Source of the DNA: Pseudomonadales bacterium
Lineage (GTDB): Bacteria > Pseudomonadota > Gammaproteobacteria > Pseudomonadales > Azotimanducaceae
Direction: 5' to 3'
DNA length: 46,268 bases
Assembly: GCA_007130155.1 (NCBI GenBank)
Contig: SLTB01000029.1
Span: 1-46,268, forward strand
The first letter of the stretch is position 1, and each line of letters begins with the position of its first letter. The position numbers and the translations under genes are program-made. Below are positions 1-7,993 of the stretch, piece after piece. The notes under the pieces are model-generated. The model saw only the letters and a program-made list of their open reading frames with translations, did not search any database and was not told the DNA's origin.

Positions 1-15
1 TGCCGCACTCGGCGT

Positions 16-48
16 GCGCTGAACAATTCAGGACGAATTGTTCAGCGC
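16..48. terminator. 14-bp perfect inverted repeat, possible terminator
   Basis: Arms 16-29 and 35-48 are perfectly complementary (GCGCTGAACAATTC pairs with GAATTGTTCAGCGC) around the 5-nt loop AGGAC. On the plus strand the hairpin is followed by a T-rich run (TTCCTT), so it could end a plus-strand gene lying left of the window. It also sits 40 bp past the end of metR on the other strand, where no T-run follows. An operator or a dispersed palindrome is possible; no second copy was seen in the window. Confidence 0.45.
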
Positions 49-88
49 TTCCTTAAACAGCCTCTGGCCAGCTGGTGAGATTTCCGGG

Positions 89-1024
89 CTAAGCATCGGG
101 GTCTACCGACCGTACCCCCACCAGGCGCGCGAAGCAGGTATGTCGAGCCGCCTCGACAAAGGCCCTGACGAACGCTTCCTCGTGTTGCTCCTCCCTCAGC
201 GCCGCATGCAGGGTGGGCCAGAGCCCCGACGCACCCAGGGAAAGCGGCACGACAAAGCGTCGCGCCACGTGCTCCGCCACCGCCCAGTTCGGCAAACACG
301 CCACTCCGCGGCCGCTGGCCACAAGTTGCACCATCATCGGCGTGAGCTCCGCCTGCCGGATGCGTGCCGGCGCCACGCCGGCTGGATCGAGGAAGCGGGT
401 CAATATATCCAGCCGATCACGCTCCACCGGATAGGTGATCAAGGTTTCCCCGCTCAAATCTTCAGGCTCCACCGAGCCGGCACGGGCCAACCGGTGCTCG
501 GGAGCCACGATCAGCACCGCTTCGTAGCGGAACAGTGGCTCGTAGACCACTCGCGCCAGATCAATGGGATCGGAGGTGATGACGAGATCGAGATCACCGC
601 GGGCCAGGGCCGGCAATGGCGCGAAGCCAAAGGCGCTGGAAAGATCGAGTTCCACTTCAGGCCAGTCGTCGCGAAAGCGCTCGATGGCCGGCAGTAGCCA
701 GTCGAAACAGCTGTGGCATTCAATGGCCATGTACAGCCGGCCGGCACGGCCTCCAGTCAGGCGCGTCAAATCCCGTTCGGCGGCCTGGAGTTCAGGCAGC
801 ACACGATCCGCCGCCTCCAGCAGTCGACGACCGGCTGGCGTGAAACGCACTGGACGCGTCTTGCGCACGAAAAGGGATGTCCCAAGGCGCTCTTCGAGAT
901 CCTTGAGCTGGTGGGAAAGCGCGGACTGAGTGAGGCAGACCCGATCCGCCGCCTCCACCAGACTACCGGTATCCCTAAGGGCCGCCAGCGTTCGCAAGTG
1001 GCGCAGTTCCAACGCTCGAATCAT
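89..1024 (-). CDS. metR: LysR-family transcriptional regulator, MetR type
   Basis: This 311-residue protein has the usual LysR length. A winged helix-turn-helix occupies about residues 3-62, with the recognition segment around LTQSALSHQLKDLEERLG, followed by the type 2 periplasmic-binding-like effector domain. The run ECHSCFDWLLPA at the start of the effector domain is characteristic of MetR, the homocysteine-responsive activator of methionine biosynthesis genes such as metE and metH. This is family knowledge; neither target gene is in the window. It is divergent from the HD-domain gene with a 272-bp gap that should hold both promoters. No clear TGAA-N5-TTCA MetR box was found there. The ATG at 1024 gives the standard LysR N-terminus. 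Confidence 0.85.
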   Translation of the reverse strand: MIRALELRHLRTLAALRDTGSLVEAADRVCLTQSALSHQLKDLEERLGTSLFVRKTRPVRFTPAGRRLLEAADRVLPELQAAERDLTRLTGGRAGRLYMAIECHSCFDWLLPAIERFRDDWPEVELDLSSAFGFAPLPALARGDLDLVITSDPIDLARVVYEPLFRYEAVLIVAPEHRLARAGSVEPEDLSGETLITYPVERDRLDILTRFLDPAGVAPARIRQAELTPMMVQLVASGRGVACLPNWAVAEHVARRFVVPLSLGASGLWPTLHAALREEQHEEAFVRAFVEAARHTCFARLVGVRSVDPDA

Positions 1025-1296
1025 GAGCCACCCTCAAAAAATTCATGGCATTATGCGCGCAAGCCATCATGGCCGCCAAATCGCCTTACCGAGGATGCCC
1101 CCCCGACGTTCGTCGTGAGCGGATAGGGCGTAATCTGGCGTCGCGAGAGCCCGGGGGATAGGCGTATGGGGACATCGCGCAGTAACATGCCGTACTACCG
1201 TATGACGCTGCACCCCATCAGTGAGGCCTCCAATCGGGCAGTCCGAATCAGGCGCTGCCCTAGGTCAGCTCTGTGAACGCGAGGGAGTCGAACGGC

Positions 1297-2295
1297 ATGT
1301 TCAGCCCAATAGCGATCATCATCGACGCGTTTACGGCGGAGATCCGGCGCGCCTATCTGACGGCGTTTCCGCATCAGCAACCCACCTTTGCAGACCTGCT
1401 TGAATCGACGGCGCGCACGGCACTCGAAACGCTGGCCAATACGGATGCGCCTTATCACGATATGGAACACACCATTCTGGTGACAGAAGTGGGCCAGGAG
1501 ATTCTGCGGGCGAAACTTCAGGCTGACGGCGGCGTCACGCCCTCGGACTGGGTACATTTCGTCGTCAGCCTGCTGTTCCACGATGTCGGCTATGTGCGCG
1601 GCGTCTGCAGGGCCGACCGTGGCGGCCACTATGTGATCAATGACCAGGGACGCTTGCTCACACCACCGGCAGGCGCTACGGATGCCTACCTGACGCCTTA
1701 TCATGTCGACCGTGGCAAGATTTTCGTGCGGGAGCGCTTTGCCGATGATCCGATACTCGATGTGGATGTCATCTGCAACAACATCGAACACACCCGCTTT
1801 CCGGTTCCGGCCGCTGACGACTATCAGCGCGTCGACGACTTTCCTGGCCTGATCCGTGCCGCAGATCTGATCGGCCAACTGGCCGACCCCCGCTACATCC
1901 AGAAGCTCGGCAGGCTCTACACCGAATTCTGCGAAACGGGCGAAGCCGATCGCCTCGGCTATCGCCATGCCAGCGAACTGCGGGAAGCCTATCCAGGCTT
2001 CTTCTGGAACGTCGTGTCGCCATTCATCACCGATGGCCTGAGGCTGCTGCGCAAGACCCAGGGCGGCCAGCAGGTGATCGCCAACCTTTTCGCACACGTA
2101 TTCGAGGCCGAACACGAAGCCCCGGCTTACGGACCAGAACGCCGCTCCGGCACCGACCGGCGTCGAGGAGAAACCGGCGGCTTGCCCAGCGGTCGCAATC
2201 GACGCCATCAGCCCCTCGGGCGCCGTGCCAGTGATCGCAGCGGTGCCGGGACCAGCCCTGACAAGCCCAAAGATCCGAAACAAAATCCCAGATGA
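1297..2295 (+). CDS. HD-domain metal-dependent phosphohydrolase
   Basis: The protein has an HD-type phosphohydrolase core: a histidine pair region YHDMEHT near residue 55 and the metal-binding HD doublet in LLFHDVGYV near residue 92. HD proteins hydrolyse phosphomonoesters or nucleotides; the substrate cannot be told here, and there is no GYP motif, so c-di-GMP hydrolysis is not implied. The C-terminal 60 residues are basic and low-complexity, with ERRSGTDRRRG and GRRASDR stretches typical of unstructured tails in signalling proteins. I chose the ATG at 1297 because GAGGGAG lies about 10 nt upstream; an in-frame GTG at 1273 lacks a comparable site. The gene stands alone, divergent from metR. 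Confidence 0.75.
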   Translation: MFSPIAIIIDAFTAEIRRAYLTAFPHQQPTFADLLESTARTALETLANTDAPYHDMEHTILVTEVGQEILRAKLQADGGVTPSDWVHFVVSLLFHDVGYVRGVCRADRGGHYVINDQGRLLTPPAGATDAYLTPYHVDRGKIFVRERFADDPILDVDVICNNIEHTRFPVPAADDYQRVDDFPGLIRAADLIGQLADPRYIQKLGRLYTEFCETGEADRLGYRHASELREAYPGFFWNVVSPFITDGLRLLRKTQGGQQVIANLFAHVFEAEHEAPAYGPERRSGTDRRRGETGGLPSGRNRRHQPLGRRASDRSGAGTSPDKPKDPKQNPR

Positions 2296-2569
2296 TCAAG
2301 GAGTTGGACTTCATCACCTCTGGATTTCGAGGGTTCGCGTGCCTACAATCGCCGCTGGCTCGACACTGCGCCCGCCGAACCCCTGAGCCAAGCGCGGACT
2401 TCGATGACCCAGGACCACCTCCGGGGTGTGAAGATCAAGGTGCGGAAGCGCTGGAATTGCACCGCTATTTCAAGCTTCCGCAACTCCGAGCTGCGCGTTC
2501 CGGCAAAGCAAACCGCTATCGAATTTTGCGTTTGTCTCACCAGGCCCTGAATCCGAGGAAAGCAACCTG

Positions 2570-3868
2570 ATGTCTACGGCGGGGGCCAAGCAGACCGAGA
2601 CTAGAGACCCCTCGCCGCTGCCCAGGCGTTCCCGCAGCCTGCGCATCGCCCTGCTCGGCTATCGCAGCAATCCCTTCAGCGGTGGCCAAGGCATCTATAT
2701 CGCAGCCCTTGCCCGAGCTCTCACGGAAGCGGGTCATCACGTTGACGTGATCTCAGGACCACCCTATCCCGATCTAGACCATGGCATTCCCCTGATCCGG
2801 ATTCCCAGCCTCGACCTCTATGCCGTCGAGAATCACGTTACCGCGCTGCGACTCGAGCACTTTCGTTCTGTTACCGATCTCTGCGAATACTTCAGCATGC
2901 TCACCGGCGGCTTCCCGGAGCCGTGGACCTTCGGGCGTCGGGTGTTGCCCTGGCTGCTCCGCCATGGCCGCCACTACGACATCATCCATGACAACCAGAG
3001 CCTCTGTTACGGACTGCTGGGCCTGCAGCGTCAGGGCTTTCCGGTCGTGGCGACCATCCATCATCCCATTCAGCGCGACCGCGAGATCGCTCTTGCGCAT
3101 GCCCCTGACTGGAAGCATCGACTGCTGATCCGCCGCTGGCACAGTTTTCTTCGCATGCAGACCCGGGTCGTGCGCCGCCTCAGCCATCTGGTCACCGTGT
3201 CGGAGGCTTCCCGGACCGACATCGCCGATGCCTTCGGCATCTCCGCTGAGCGCATTGACGTGATTCACAACGGCATCGACTGCGAACACTTCCGGCCCCT
3301 GCCGGAACGCAGGCGCGAGGCCAATCTCCTGCTCACCGTCGCCAGTGCCGACCAGCCGCTGAAAGGGCTCGGCTACCTTCTCGATGCCCTTTACGCGCTG
3401 CGCCAAGACCATCCGGCGCTACGCCTGCTGGTCATCGGCCGTCCCAAGGAGGACGGTGCCACGTTGCGGCAGATCCAGCGCCTCGGATTGACCGACCTTG
3501 TCGAGTTCCGCCACGGCATCAGCCGGGATGAACTCGTAGACTGTTATGCCAGGGCCACTCTGGCGGTGGTGCCCTCCCTGTACGAAGGCTTCGGTCTGCC
3601 CGCGGGTGAAGCCATGGCTTGCGGAGTCCCTGTGGTCTCCACCAGCGGCGGCGCCCTGGCCGAAGTGGTGGGCGACGCCGGCGTGCTGGTGCCGCCTGCC
3701 GATACCCAAGCCCTGGGCGCCGCCATTGCCGGCCTGCTCGTTGATCCAGAACGTCGCAGGGGCCTCGCGGCGCGAGGGCGCCGCCGAGCCCTTGAGCAGT
3801 TCTCCTGGCCAGTGGCGGCAAGTCGACTCGGCGACTACTACGCCCACATACTGGCAGGGCGGGCATGA
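2570..3868 (+). CDS. Glycosyltransferase family 4 (GT-B fold)
   Basis: This is a 432-residue GT4-type retaining glycosyltransferase. The N-terminal Rossmann half starts near residue 22 with RIALLGYRSNPFSGGQGIY, the usual GT4 acceptor-domain glycine loop. The C-terminal half carries VSEASR, DVIHNGIDCEHFRP and the donor-binding segment PSLYEGFGLPAGEAMACGVPVV, containing the E-x7-E motif of GT-B enzymes. It should transfer a sugar from a nucleotide donor at the inner face of the membrane. Its stop overlaps the start of the methyltransferase (ATGA at 3865-3868), so the two are translationally coupled. AGGAAAGC upstream of 2570 is the ribosome-binding site. The acceptor is unknown; the neighbours suggest a methylated glycolipid or polyprenyl-linked glycan (inference). 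Confidence 0.85.
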   Translation: MSTAGAKQTETRDPSPLPRRSRSLRIALLGYRSNPFSGGQGIYIAALARALTEAGHHVDVISGPPYPDLDHGIPLIRIPSLDLYAVENHVTALRLEHFRSVTDLCEYFSMLTGGFPEPWTFGRRVLPWLLRHGRHYDIIHDNQSLCYGLLGLQRQGFPVVATIHHPIQRDREIALAHAPDWKHRLLIRRWHSFLRMQTRVVRRLSHLVTVSEASRTDIADAFGISAERIDVIHNGIDCEHFRPLPERRREANLLLTVASADQPLKGLGYLLDALYALRQDHPALRLLVIGRPKEDGATLRQIQRLGLTDLVEFRHGISRDELVDCYARATLAVVPSLYEGFGLPAGEAMACGVPVVSTSGGALAEVVGDAGVLVPPADTQALGAAIAGLLVDPERRRGLAARGRRRALEQFSWPVAASRLGDYYAHILAGRA

Positions 3869-4599
3869 GCCTGGAGACTGTGGACTTCAAGCGCCTGCAG
3901 CTGACTGCAGGCATGCGCGTCCTCGATGTCGGCTGCGGCGAAGGCCGGCACACGCTCTCGGCCTGGCTTCAGGCGCCTGTACATGCTGTGGGCGTGGACC
4001 TGTCCAGCAAGGACCTGGTTACCGCACGCTCGCGCCAGGCCGAATTCCCGGCACCCGCCGCTGCCGACCGAAGCCTCACTTTCATCGAGGCCAGCGCCCT
4101 CGAGCTGCCATTCGCGGACGAGAGTTTCGACGTCGTGATCTGCTCAGAGGTGCTCGAACACATTTTCGATCATCGTGGCGTCATCTCCGAACTCCAGCGC
4201 GTGTTGCGGCCGGGCGGAACCCTGGTAGCCAGTGTTCCCCGGGCCTGGCCCGAACGGCTGTGCTGGTGGCTTTCGGATGCCTACCACGAGGCGGCTGGCG
4301 GTCATATCCGCATTTTTGGTCGGGGCGAACTCCAGCGGCTCATCGCCAGCCGTGGTTTCCGCTACCTGGGCGGGCACGGTGCCCACGCCCTCCACGTTCC
4401 GTACTGGTGGCTGCGCTGTGCCGCAGGCCCGGAACGTGCCGACACTTCTCCCATGGTGCGAGTTTGGCATCGCATGCTGGTCTGGGATCTATTTTCAGCG
4501 CCAGCATTGACCCGCACCCTGGAGCGCTGGCTCGATCCCATCCTGGGCAAGAGCGTCGTCTACTATTTCGAACGAAGGGCGCCAGGAACGCTGTCATGA
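3865..4599 (+). CDS. Class I SAM-dependent methyltransferase
   Basis: This 244-residue protein has a Methyltransf_11 layout. Motif I is VLDVGCGEGRHTLSA near residue 18, the acidic ribose-binding residue follows in GVDLSSKDL, motif II is SFDVVICSEVLEHI and motif III is VLRPGGTLVASVPR. The C-terminal third is rich in aromatic residues (WWLRC, YYFERR) and may contact a membrane or a lipid acceptor. It is the middle gene of a three-gene coupled set: it overlaps the glycosyltransferase by 4 nt and the next gene by 4 nt (ATGA at 4596-4599). Its likely role is methylation of the product of the adjacent glycosyltransferase (inference from context). Confidence 0.8.
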   Translation: MSLETVDFKRLQLTAGMRVLDVGCGEGRHTLSAWLQAPVHAVGVDLSSKDLVTARSRQAEFPAPAAADRSLTFIEASALELPFADESFDVVICSEVLEHIFDHRGVISELQRVLRPGGTLVASVPRAWPERLCWWLSDAYHEAAGGHIRIFGRGELQRLIASRGFRYLGGHGAHALHVPYWWLRCAAGPERADTSPMVRVWHRMLVWDLFSAPALTRTLERWLDPILGKSVVYYFERRAPGTLS

Positions 4600-5684
4600 G
4601 CCGACTGTTATTGTCACGCGGACAGTTTCCAGAGCGCCTGCTGCGCCCTACGGTGCGTTACATCCTCACTCATCAGCAGAGCGACGGAGCGGTGGCTTGG
4701 TTCGAGGACGGACACATCGATCCCTGGGACCACGTCGAGGCTGCGATGGGATTGTCCATCGGTGGCCAGTGGGAGGCCGCCGAGCAGGCGTATGCCTGGC
4801 TGCGATTGCGTCAGCGCGAGGACGGCGGCTGGTATGCGTCTTATCGTCACGGTGCAGTGGAGGATGACACCCGTGCGGAGACCAACTTCGTCGCCTATGC
4901 CGCCACAGGCATATGGCACCACTACCTGATCTCCCGCGACCGAGGCTTTCTCATCGAAAACTGGCCCATGCTGCACGCGGCCATCGAGTTCGTCCTCGCC
5001 CTGCAGGCTCCCACCGGAGAGGTCTACTGGGCGCTGGACAGCAGCAGTGGAGTGAGTCGGGACGCGCTGATCACCGGCTGCAGCTCCATCTACAAGAGCC
5101 TGGAATGTGCCATAAACGTGGCCGCAGAGCTCGGCGAGCCCACCGCATCCTGGCTGGCTGCCCGCAGGCGCCTGGGCCTGACCTTGAGAACCCGCCCGGA
5201 TCGCTTCGATCGCACCTGGGAGAGCAAGGCACGCTTCTCCATGGACTGGTTTTATCCAGTGCTCTGCGGCGTGGTGGAGGGTGATGCAGCACGCCGCCGC
5301 CTGACCGCGCGCTGGAACGAATTCGTCGAGCCAGGACTTGGCTGCCGCTGCGTCGCCGATCAGCCCTGGGTGACGGTGGCCGAATCCTGCGAGCTGAGCC
5401 TCGCCCTGCTGGCCAGCGGCAACAGGCGCGCGGCCATGGAAATCTTCAGCTGGCTCCATGACTACCGCCACGAAGACGGCTCATACTGGACCGGCTACGT
5501 GTTTCCAGATGAAGCCATCTGGCCAGAGGAGCGTCCCACCTGGACTGCGGCAGCGGTACTGCTCGCGGCAGATGCCCTGACCGGCGCCACCGCCGCCAGT
5601 GCGCTGTTCACGAGCGTGTCGCTACCCGAGGCGGCGCAGCAAACCGAGCGTACCCACCAAGGCGACCTCCTCGAACAGTCCTGA
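4596..5684 (+). CDS. Alpha/alpha-toroid protein, annotated elsewhere as prenyltransferase-like
   Basis: The 362-residue product begins at the ATG overlapping the preceding stop; the open frame extends far upstream, but that part is an out-of-frame shadow of the two genes before it. Repeated tryptophan- and glycine-rich helices (GAVAWFEDGHIDPWDHVEAAM, EDGGWYASYRHG, EDGSYWTGYV) resemble the (alpha/alpha)6 barrel of terpene-cyclase/prenyltransferase and glycoside hydrolase superfamilies. No cyclase DXDD or prenyltransferase zinc ligands are evident, so a carbohydrate-binding or glycosidase-like role is as plausible as a prenyl one. The last 63 nt overlap, tail to tail, the minus-strand methyltransferase ending at 5622. 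Confidence 0.75.
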   Translation: MSRLLLSRGQFPERLLRPTVRYILTHQQSDGAVAWFEDGHIDPWDHVEAAMGLSIGGQWEAAEQAYAWLRLRQREDGGWYASYRHGAVEDDTRAETNFVAYAATGIWHHYLISRDRGFLIENWPMLHAAIEFVLALQAPTGEVYWALDSSSGVSRDALITGCSSIYKSLECAINVAAELGEPTASWLAARRRLGLTLRTRPDRFDRTWESKARFSMDWFYPVLCGVVEGDAARRRLTARWNEFVEPGLGCRCVADQPWVTVAESCELSLALLASGNRRAAMEIFSWLHDYRHEDGSYWTGYVFPDEAIWPEERPTWTAAAVLLAADALTGATAASALFTSVSLPEAAQQTERTHQGDLLEQS

Positions 5685-6236
5685 GGCACGTGCGAGCTGC
5701 CAGATTTCGAAGGGTGGACGCCCACCGTCGGCGGGATCGGGGAAGATATCATGAATGGCCAGGATACCTCCCGCCATCAGGCTCGGTGCCCAGCAACGGT
5801 AATCGGTCAACGCCGCATCCATGCTGTGACCACCATCAATGAACACCAACCCAAGAGGCGTCGCCCAGCCCCGGGCCACCACGGCAGAGGGCGCCACGAT
5901 CGGCACTACAGTGGACTCCAGGTCAGCACGGGCAAGGGTGTCACGAAAGGCCGCGAAGGTATCCACGCCCCGACCATCCGACAACGCGAGATCGGGATCA
6001 TGATAGGCCTCTCCAGGCTGATGCTCCTCAGAACCCCGGTGATGATCCACCGCAAACAGCACCGCGCCCCGCTCGCGGCAGGCGCTGCCGAGATAGAGCG
6101 TTGACTTGCCACAGTAGCTGCCAATCTCCAGGCAGGGTACCTGACCCGGCAAATCCAGTGCCTGGCGATACAGGCAAGCACCCTCCTGTGGATCGAGAAA
6201 TCCCTTGATCCCATCCGGATCGATGGGGAGTTTCAT
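5622..6236 (-). CDS. Class I SAM-dependent methyltransferase (Methyltransf_24/CmcI-like)
   Basis: In this 204-residue protein CLEIGSYCGKSTLYLGSA (near residue 35) is motif I of the Methyltransf_24 group, and LVFIDGGHSMDAALTDY followed by ILAIHDIFPDP gives the acidic metal and substrate-binding positions typical of CmcI-like O-methyltransferases. Its start overlaps the stop of the small membrane protein upstream (6233-6236), and its 3' end overlaps the convergent toroid gene by 63 nt. It may therefore belong functionally with the glycosyltransferase/methyltransferase set despite the opposite strand (inference). Confidence 0.8.
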   Translation of the reverse strand: MKLPIDPDGIKGFLDPQEGACLYRQALDLPGQVPCLEIGSYCGKSTLYLGSACRERGAVLFAVDHHRGSEEHQPGEAYHDPDLALSDGRGVDTFAAFRDTLARADLESTVVPIVAPSAVVARGWATPLGLVFIDGGHSMDAALTDYRCWAPSLMAGGILAIHDIFPDPADGGRPPFEIWQLARASGLFEEVALVGTLGLLRRLG

Positions 6237-6415
6237 GGCGACCAGATCAATACGGCGATGAATACCGGAACGAAGGCGATGGCTACATAGAGGCCGAGAT
6301 TGAGAATCTCGTTCTGACGGGCATCGGTATCAAGCTCGAAACGATTGCCAAGCATCAACCAGCCCATGCCACCTGCGACCACTGCCAGCACCAGCGACAT
6401 GAGAACCGCGGCCAT
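6233..6415 (-). CDS. Small two-helix membrane protein
   Basis: This 60-residue protein consists almost entirely of two hydrophobic segments, about residues 3-23 and 42-58, joined by an acidic loop (ELDTDARQNE). It has no recognised family. It is considered real because it fits between the PilZ gene (2-nt gap) and the methyltransferase, whose start it overlaps by ATGA, so all three appear to be on one transcript. Confidence 0.6.
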   Translation of the reverse strand: MAAVLMSLVLAVVAGGMGWLMLGNRFELDTDARQNEILNLGLYVAIAFVPVFIAVLIWSP

Positions 6416-6417
6416 CC

Positions 6418-6813
6418 TCAGCCCCCCAGGGTGCCAGAGTCGAGTTGCGCCAGAGCCAGCGACAAACGCCGCGCCTTCGCCTCACTCAACTCTTCGCGAG
6501 AAAATTCGAATCCCACCCGGAAGTCCCGAACAAGACGATCTACGGTGCGTACTCTTCCGGGTATGCCTCTCAGCCGCCAGCCCGCACCCTGAAGATCACA
6601 CAGCAAAACAGCACCCACTTCAGGGGCAGACGGGTCGAGCCATGCAATCCCCGATTGACTGCAATCGAGCAATGCCCGCTCCTGCCGCTGCAACCACCCA
6701 AGAACCCCCGGAGGTCGCAGCCGCAAACGCAGCGACGCAGGTGGATGGAATCGCGCCTCACGGCGACGCTCCTGGCCGCCGTGTCCGGGTTCAGTGCTGT
6801 CGTCCTCCTGCAT
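6418..6813 (-). CDS. PilZ-domain c-di-GMP receptor
   Basis: This 131-residue single-domain PilZ protein has both c-di-GMP contact motifs: the arginine motif in ERRREARF near residues 15-22 (RxxxR) and DCSQSGI near residue 50 (D/NxSxxG). PilZ proteins bind cyclic di-GMP and control partner proteins or enzymes. This one leads the PilZ, small membrane protein, methyltransferase unit, and a REC-PAS-GGDEF-EAL protein lies about 13 kb away. It starts 49 bp after the SDR stop, so co-transcription with the SDR is possible. Confidence 0.8.
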   Translation of the reverse strand: MQEDDSTEPGHGGQERRREARFHPPASLRLRLRPPGVLGWLQRQERALLDCSQSGIAWLDPSAPEVGAVLLCDLQGAGWRLRGIPGRVRTVDRLVRDFRVGFEFSREELSEAKARRLSLALAQLDSGTLGG

Positions 6814-6861
6814 GGCTCCTCGCGAGTCGTCTGCCCTGGGCCGTGGTGGTGGCCAGCGGGA

Positions 6862-7731
6862 TCACCCGCCCAACTGCAACATGTTACGGGGCTTGGCGCC
6901 AGTGAGATCGCTGATCTTCGCCCACTGCGACGCCACGTCCTCAACGCTGGCATCCGGGCCCAGATTCACGCCCTGATTCTCGACGATACAGGCTACCGAA
7001 AAATTGCCGCCGGCGGCCTGCAGCACGACACCATTGGGCGCTTCATCACTGCAGAGATAGACGACGCCGGGGGTGATGAGTTCCGGACCGAGATTCTTGG
7101 CTGCATCCTCGGGAATCAGACCTTCGGTCATCCGAGTCATGGCAACCGGCGCGATGGCGTTGGTGTGGATGTTGTACTTGGCACCCTCGATCTTCAGGGT
7201 ATTCATGAAACCCACCAGACCGAGCTTGGCAGCACCATAGTTGGTCTGCCCGAAGTTGCCGAAGAGACCCGAGGGCGAGGTGGTCATGACGATGCGGCCA
7301 TAGCCCTGCTCCCGCATCAGCGGCCAGACTTCGTGGGTCACCATGGCCGAACCGATGAGGTGGACTTCGAGTACGGTCCGGAAATCGTCCATGGTCATCT
7401 TCACGAAGCTCTTGTCGCGGAGGATGCCGGCGTTATTGATGACAATGTCGATCCGCCCCCACTTGTCGACGGCCGCGGCCACCAGGGACTTCACGCCCTG
7501 AGCATCGGAAACGGAGCCGCCGTTGGCGATGGCTTCACCGCCGGCCGCACGAATCTCCTCGACTACGGCCTCCGAAGCGGCCGAGTTGCCGCCGGTTCCA
7601 TCCATAGCGCCGCCGAGGTCATTGACCACCACCTTGGCACCGCGACGCGCAAGCTCGAGCGCGTGACAGCGACCGAGACCACCGCCGGCTCCGGTGACGA
7701 TGGCAACCTTTCCTTCGAAGCTGATGGTCAT
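6862..7731 (-). CDS. SDR oxidoreductase, MFE-2 hydroxyacyl-CoA dehydrogenase-like
   Basis: This short-chain dehydrogenase is about 289 residues long. The NAD(P)-binding motif TGAGGGLGRCHALELARRGA is followed by VVNDLGG, then NNAG and the catalytic SPSG...YGAAK (Ser-Tyr-x-x-x-Lys). The DLGGAMDGTGG insertion matches the N-terminal 3-hydroxyacyl-CoA dehydrogenase domain of multifunctional enzyme type 2, so oxidation of a hydroxyacyl-CoA is likely. I start at 7731 because AAGGAGA lies 9 nt upstream; the open frame extends 16 codons further without one. Neighbouring carboxyltransferase, crotonase and biotinyl genes support a role in acyl-CoA catabolism. Confidence 0.85.
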   Translation of the reverse strand: MTISFEGKVAIVTGAGGGLGRCHALELARRGAKVVVNDLGGAMDGTGGNSAASEAVVEEIRAAGGEAIANGGSVSDAQGVKSLVAAAVDKWGRIDIVINNAGILRDKSFVKMTMDDFRTVLEVHLIGSAMVTHEVWPLMREQGYGRIVMTTSPSGLFGNFGQTNYGAAKLGLVGFMNTLKIEGAKYNIHTNAIAPVAMTRMTEGLIPEDAAKNLGPELITPGVVYLCSDEAPNGVVLQAAGGNFSVACIVENQGVNLGPDASVEDVASQWAKISDLTGAKPRNMLQLGG

Positions 7732-7993
7732 GCTCGAGTTTCTCCTTTGCTGGCCAGATTGACGAAATCCCAAATTCACGCATGGAGTGGAGCGTTACGA
7801 TCGCAGCCAGGTTCTGTGGACTGGCCGGATGCCCCGCGCGGCGCGCATTGTACACCAAGGTCCCGTGCCTCAAGGGAGGCGGGCTTCAGACATGCTGCGA
7901 CGACCATGGCCGGATGTCACAGCGCCTGTCAGTGCTGATCGCCCCCACCGGGGGCTCCCACGGGGTGGCTGCGTGCGGGTGGGAGACAGGAAT

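Noticed and set aside
1025-1296. MetR binding site between metR and the HD gene
   Set aside because: No convincing TGAA-N5-TTCA palindrome could be read in the gap.
2292-2570. 92-residue open frame between the HD-domain and glycosyltransferase genes
   Set aside because: Low-complexity, proline-rich composition, overlaps the HD gene stop and shows no motif; other frames in this 274-bp gap look equally random. Treated as leader sequence of the glycosyltransferase operon.
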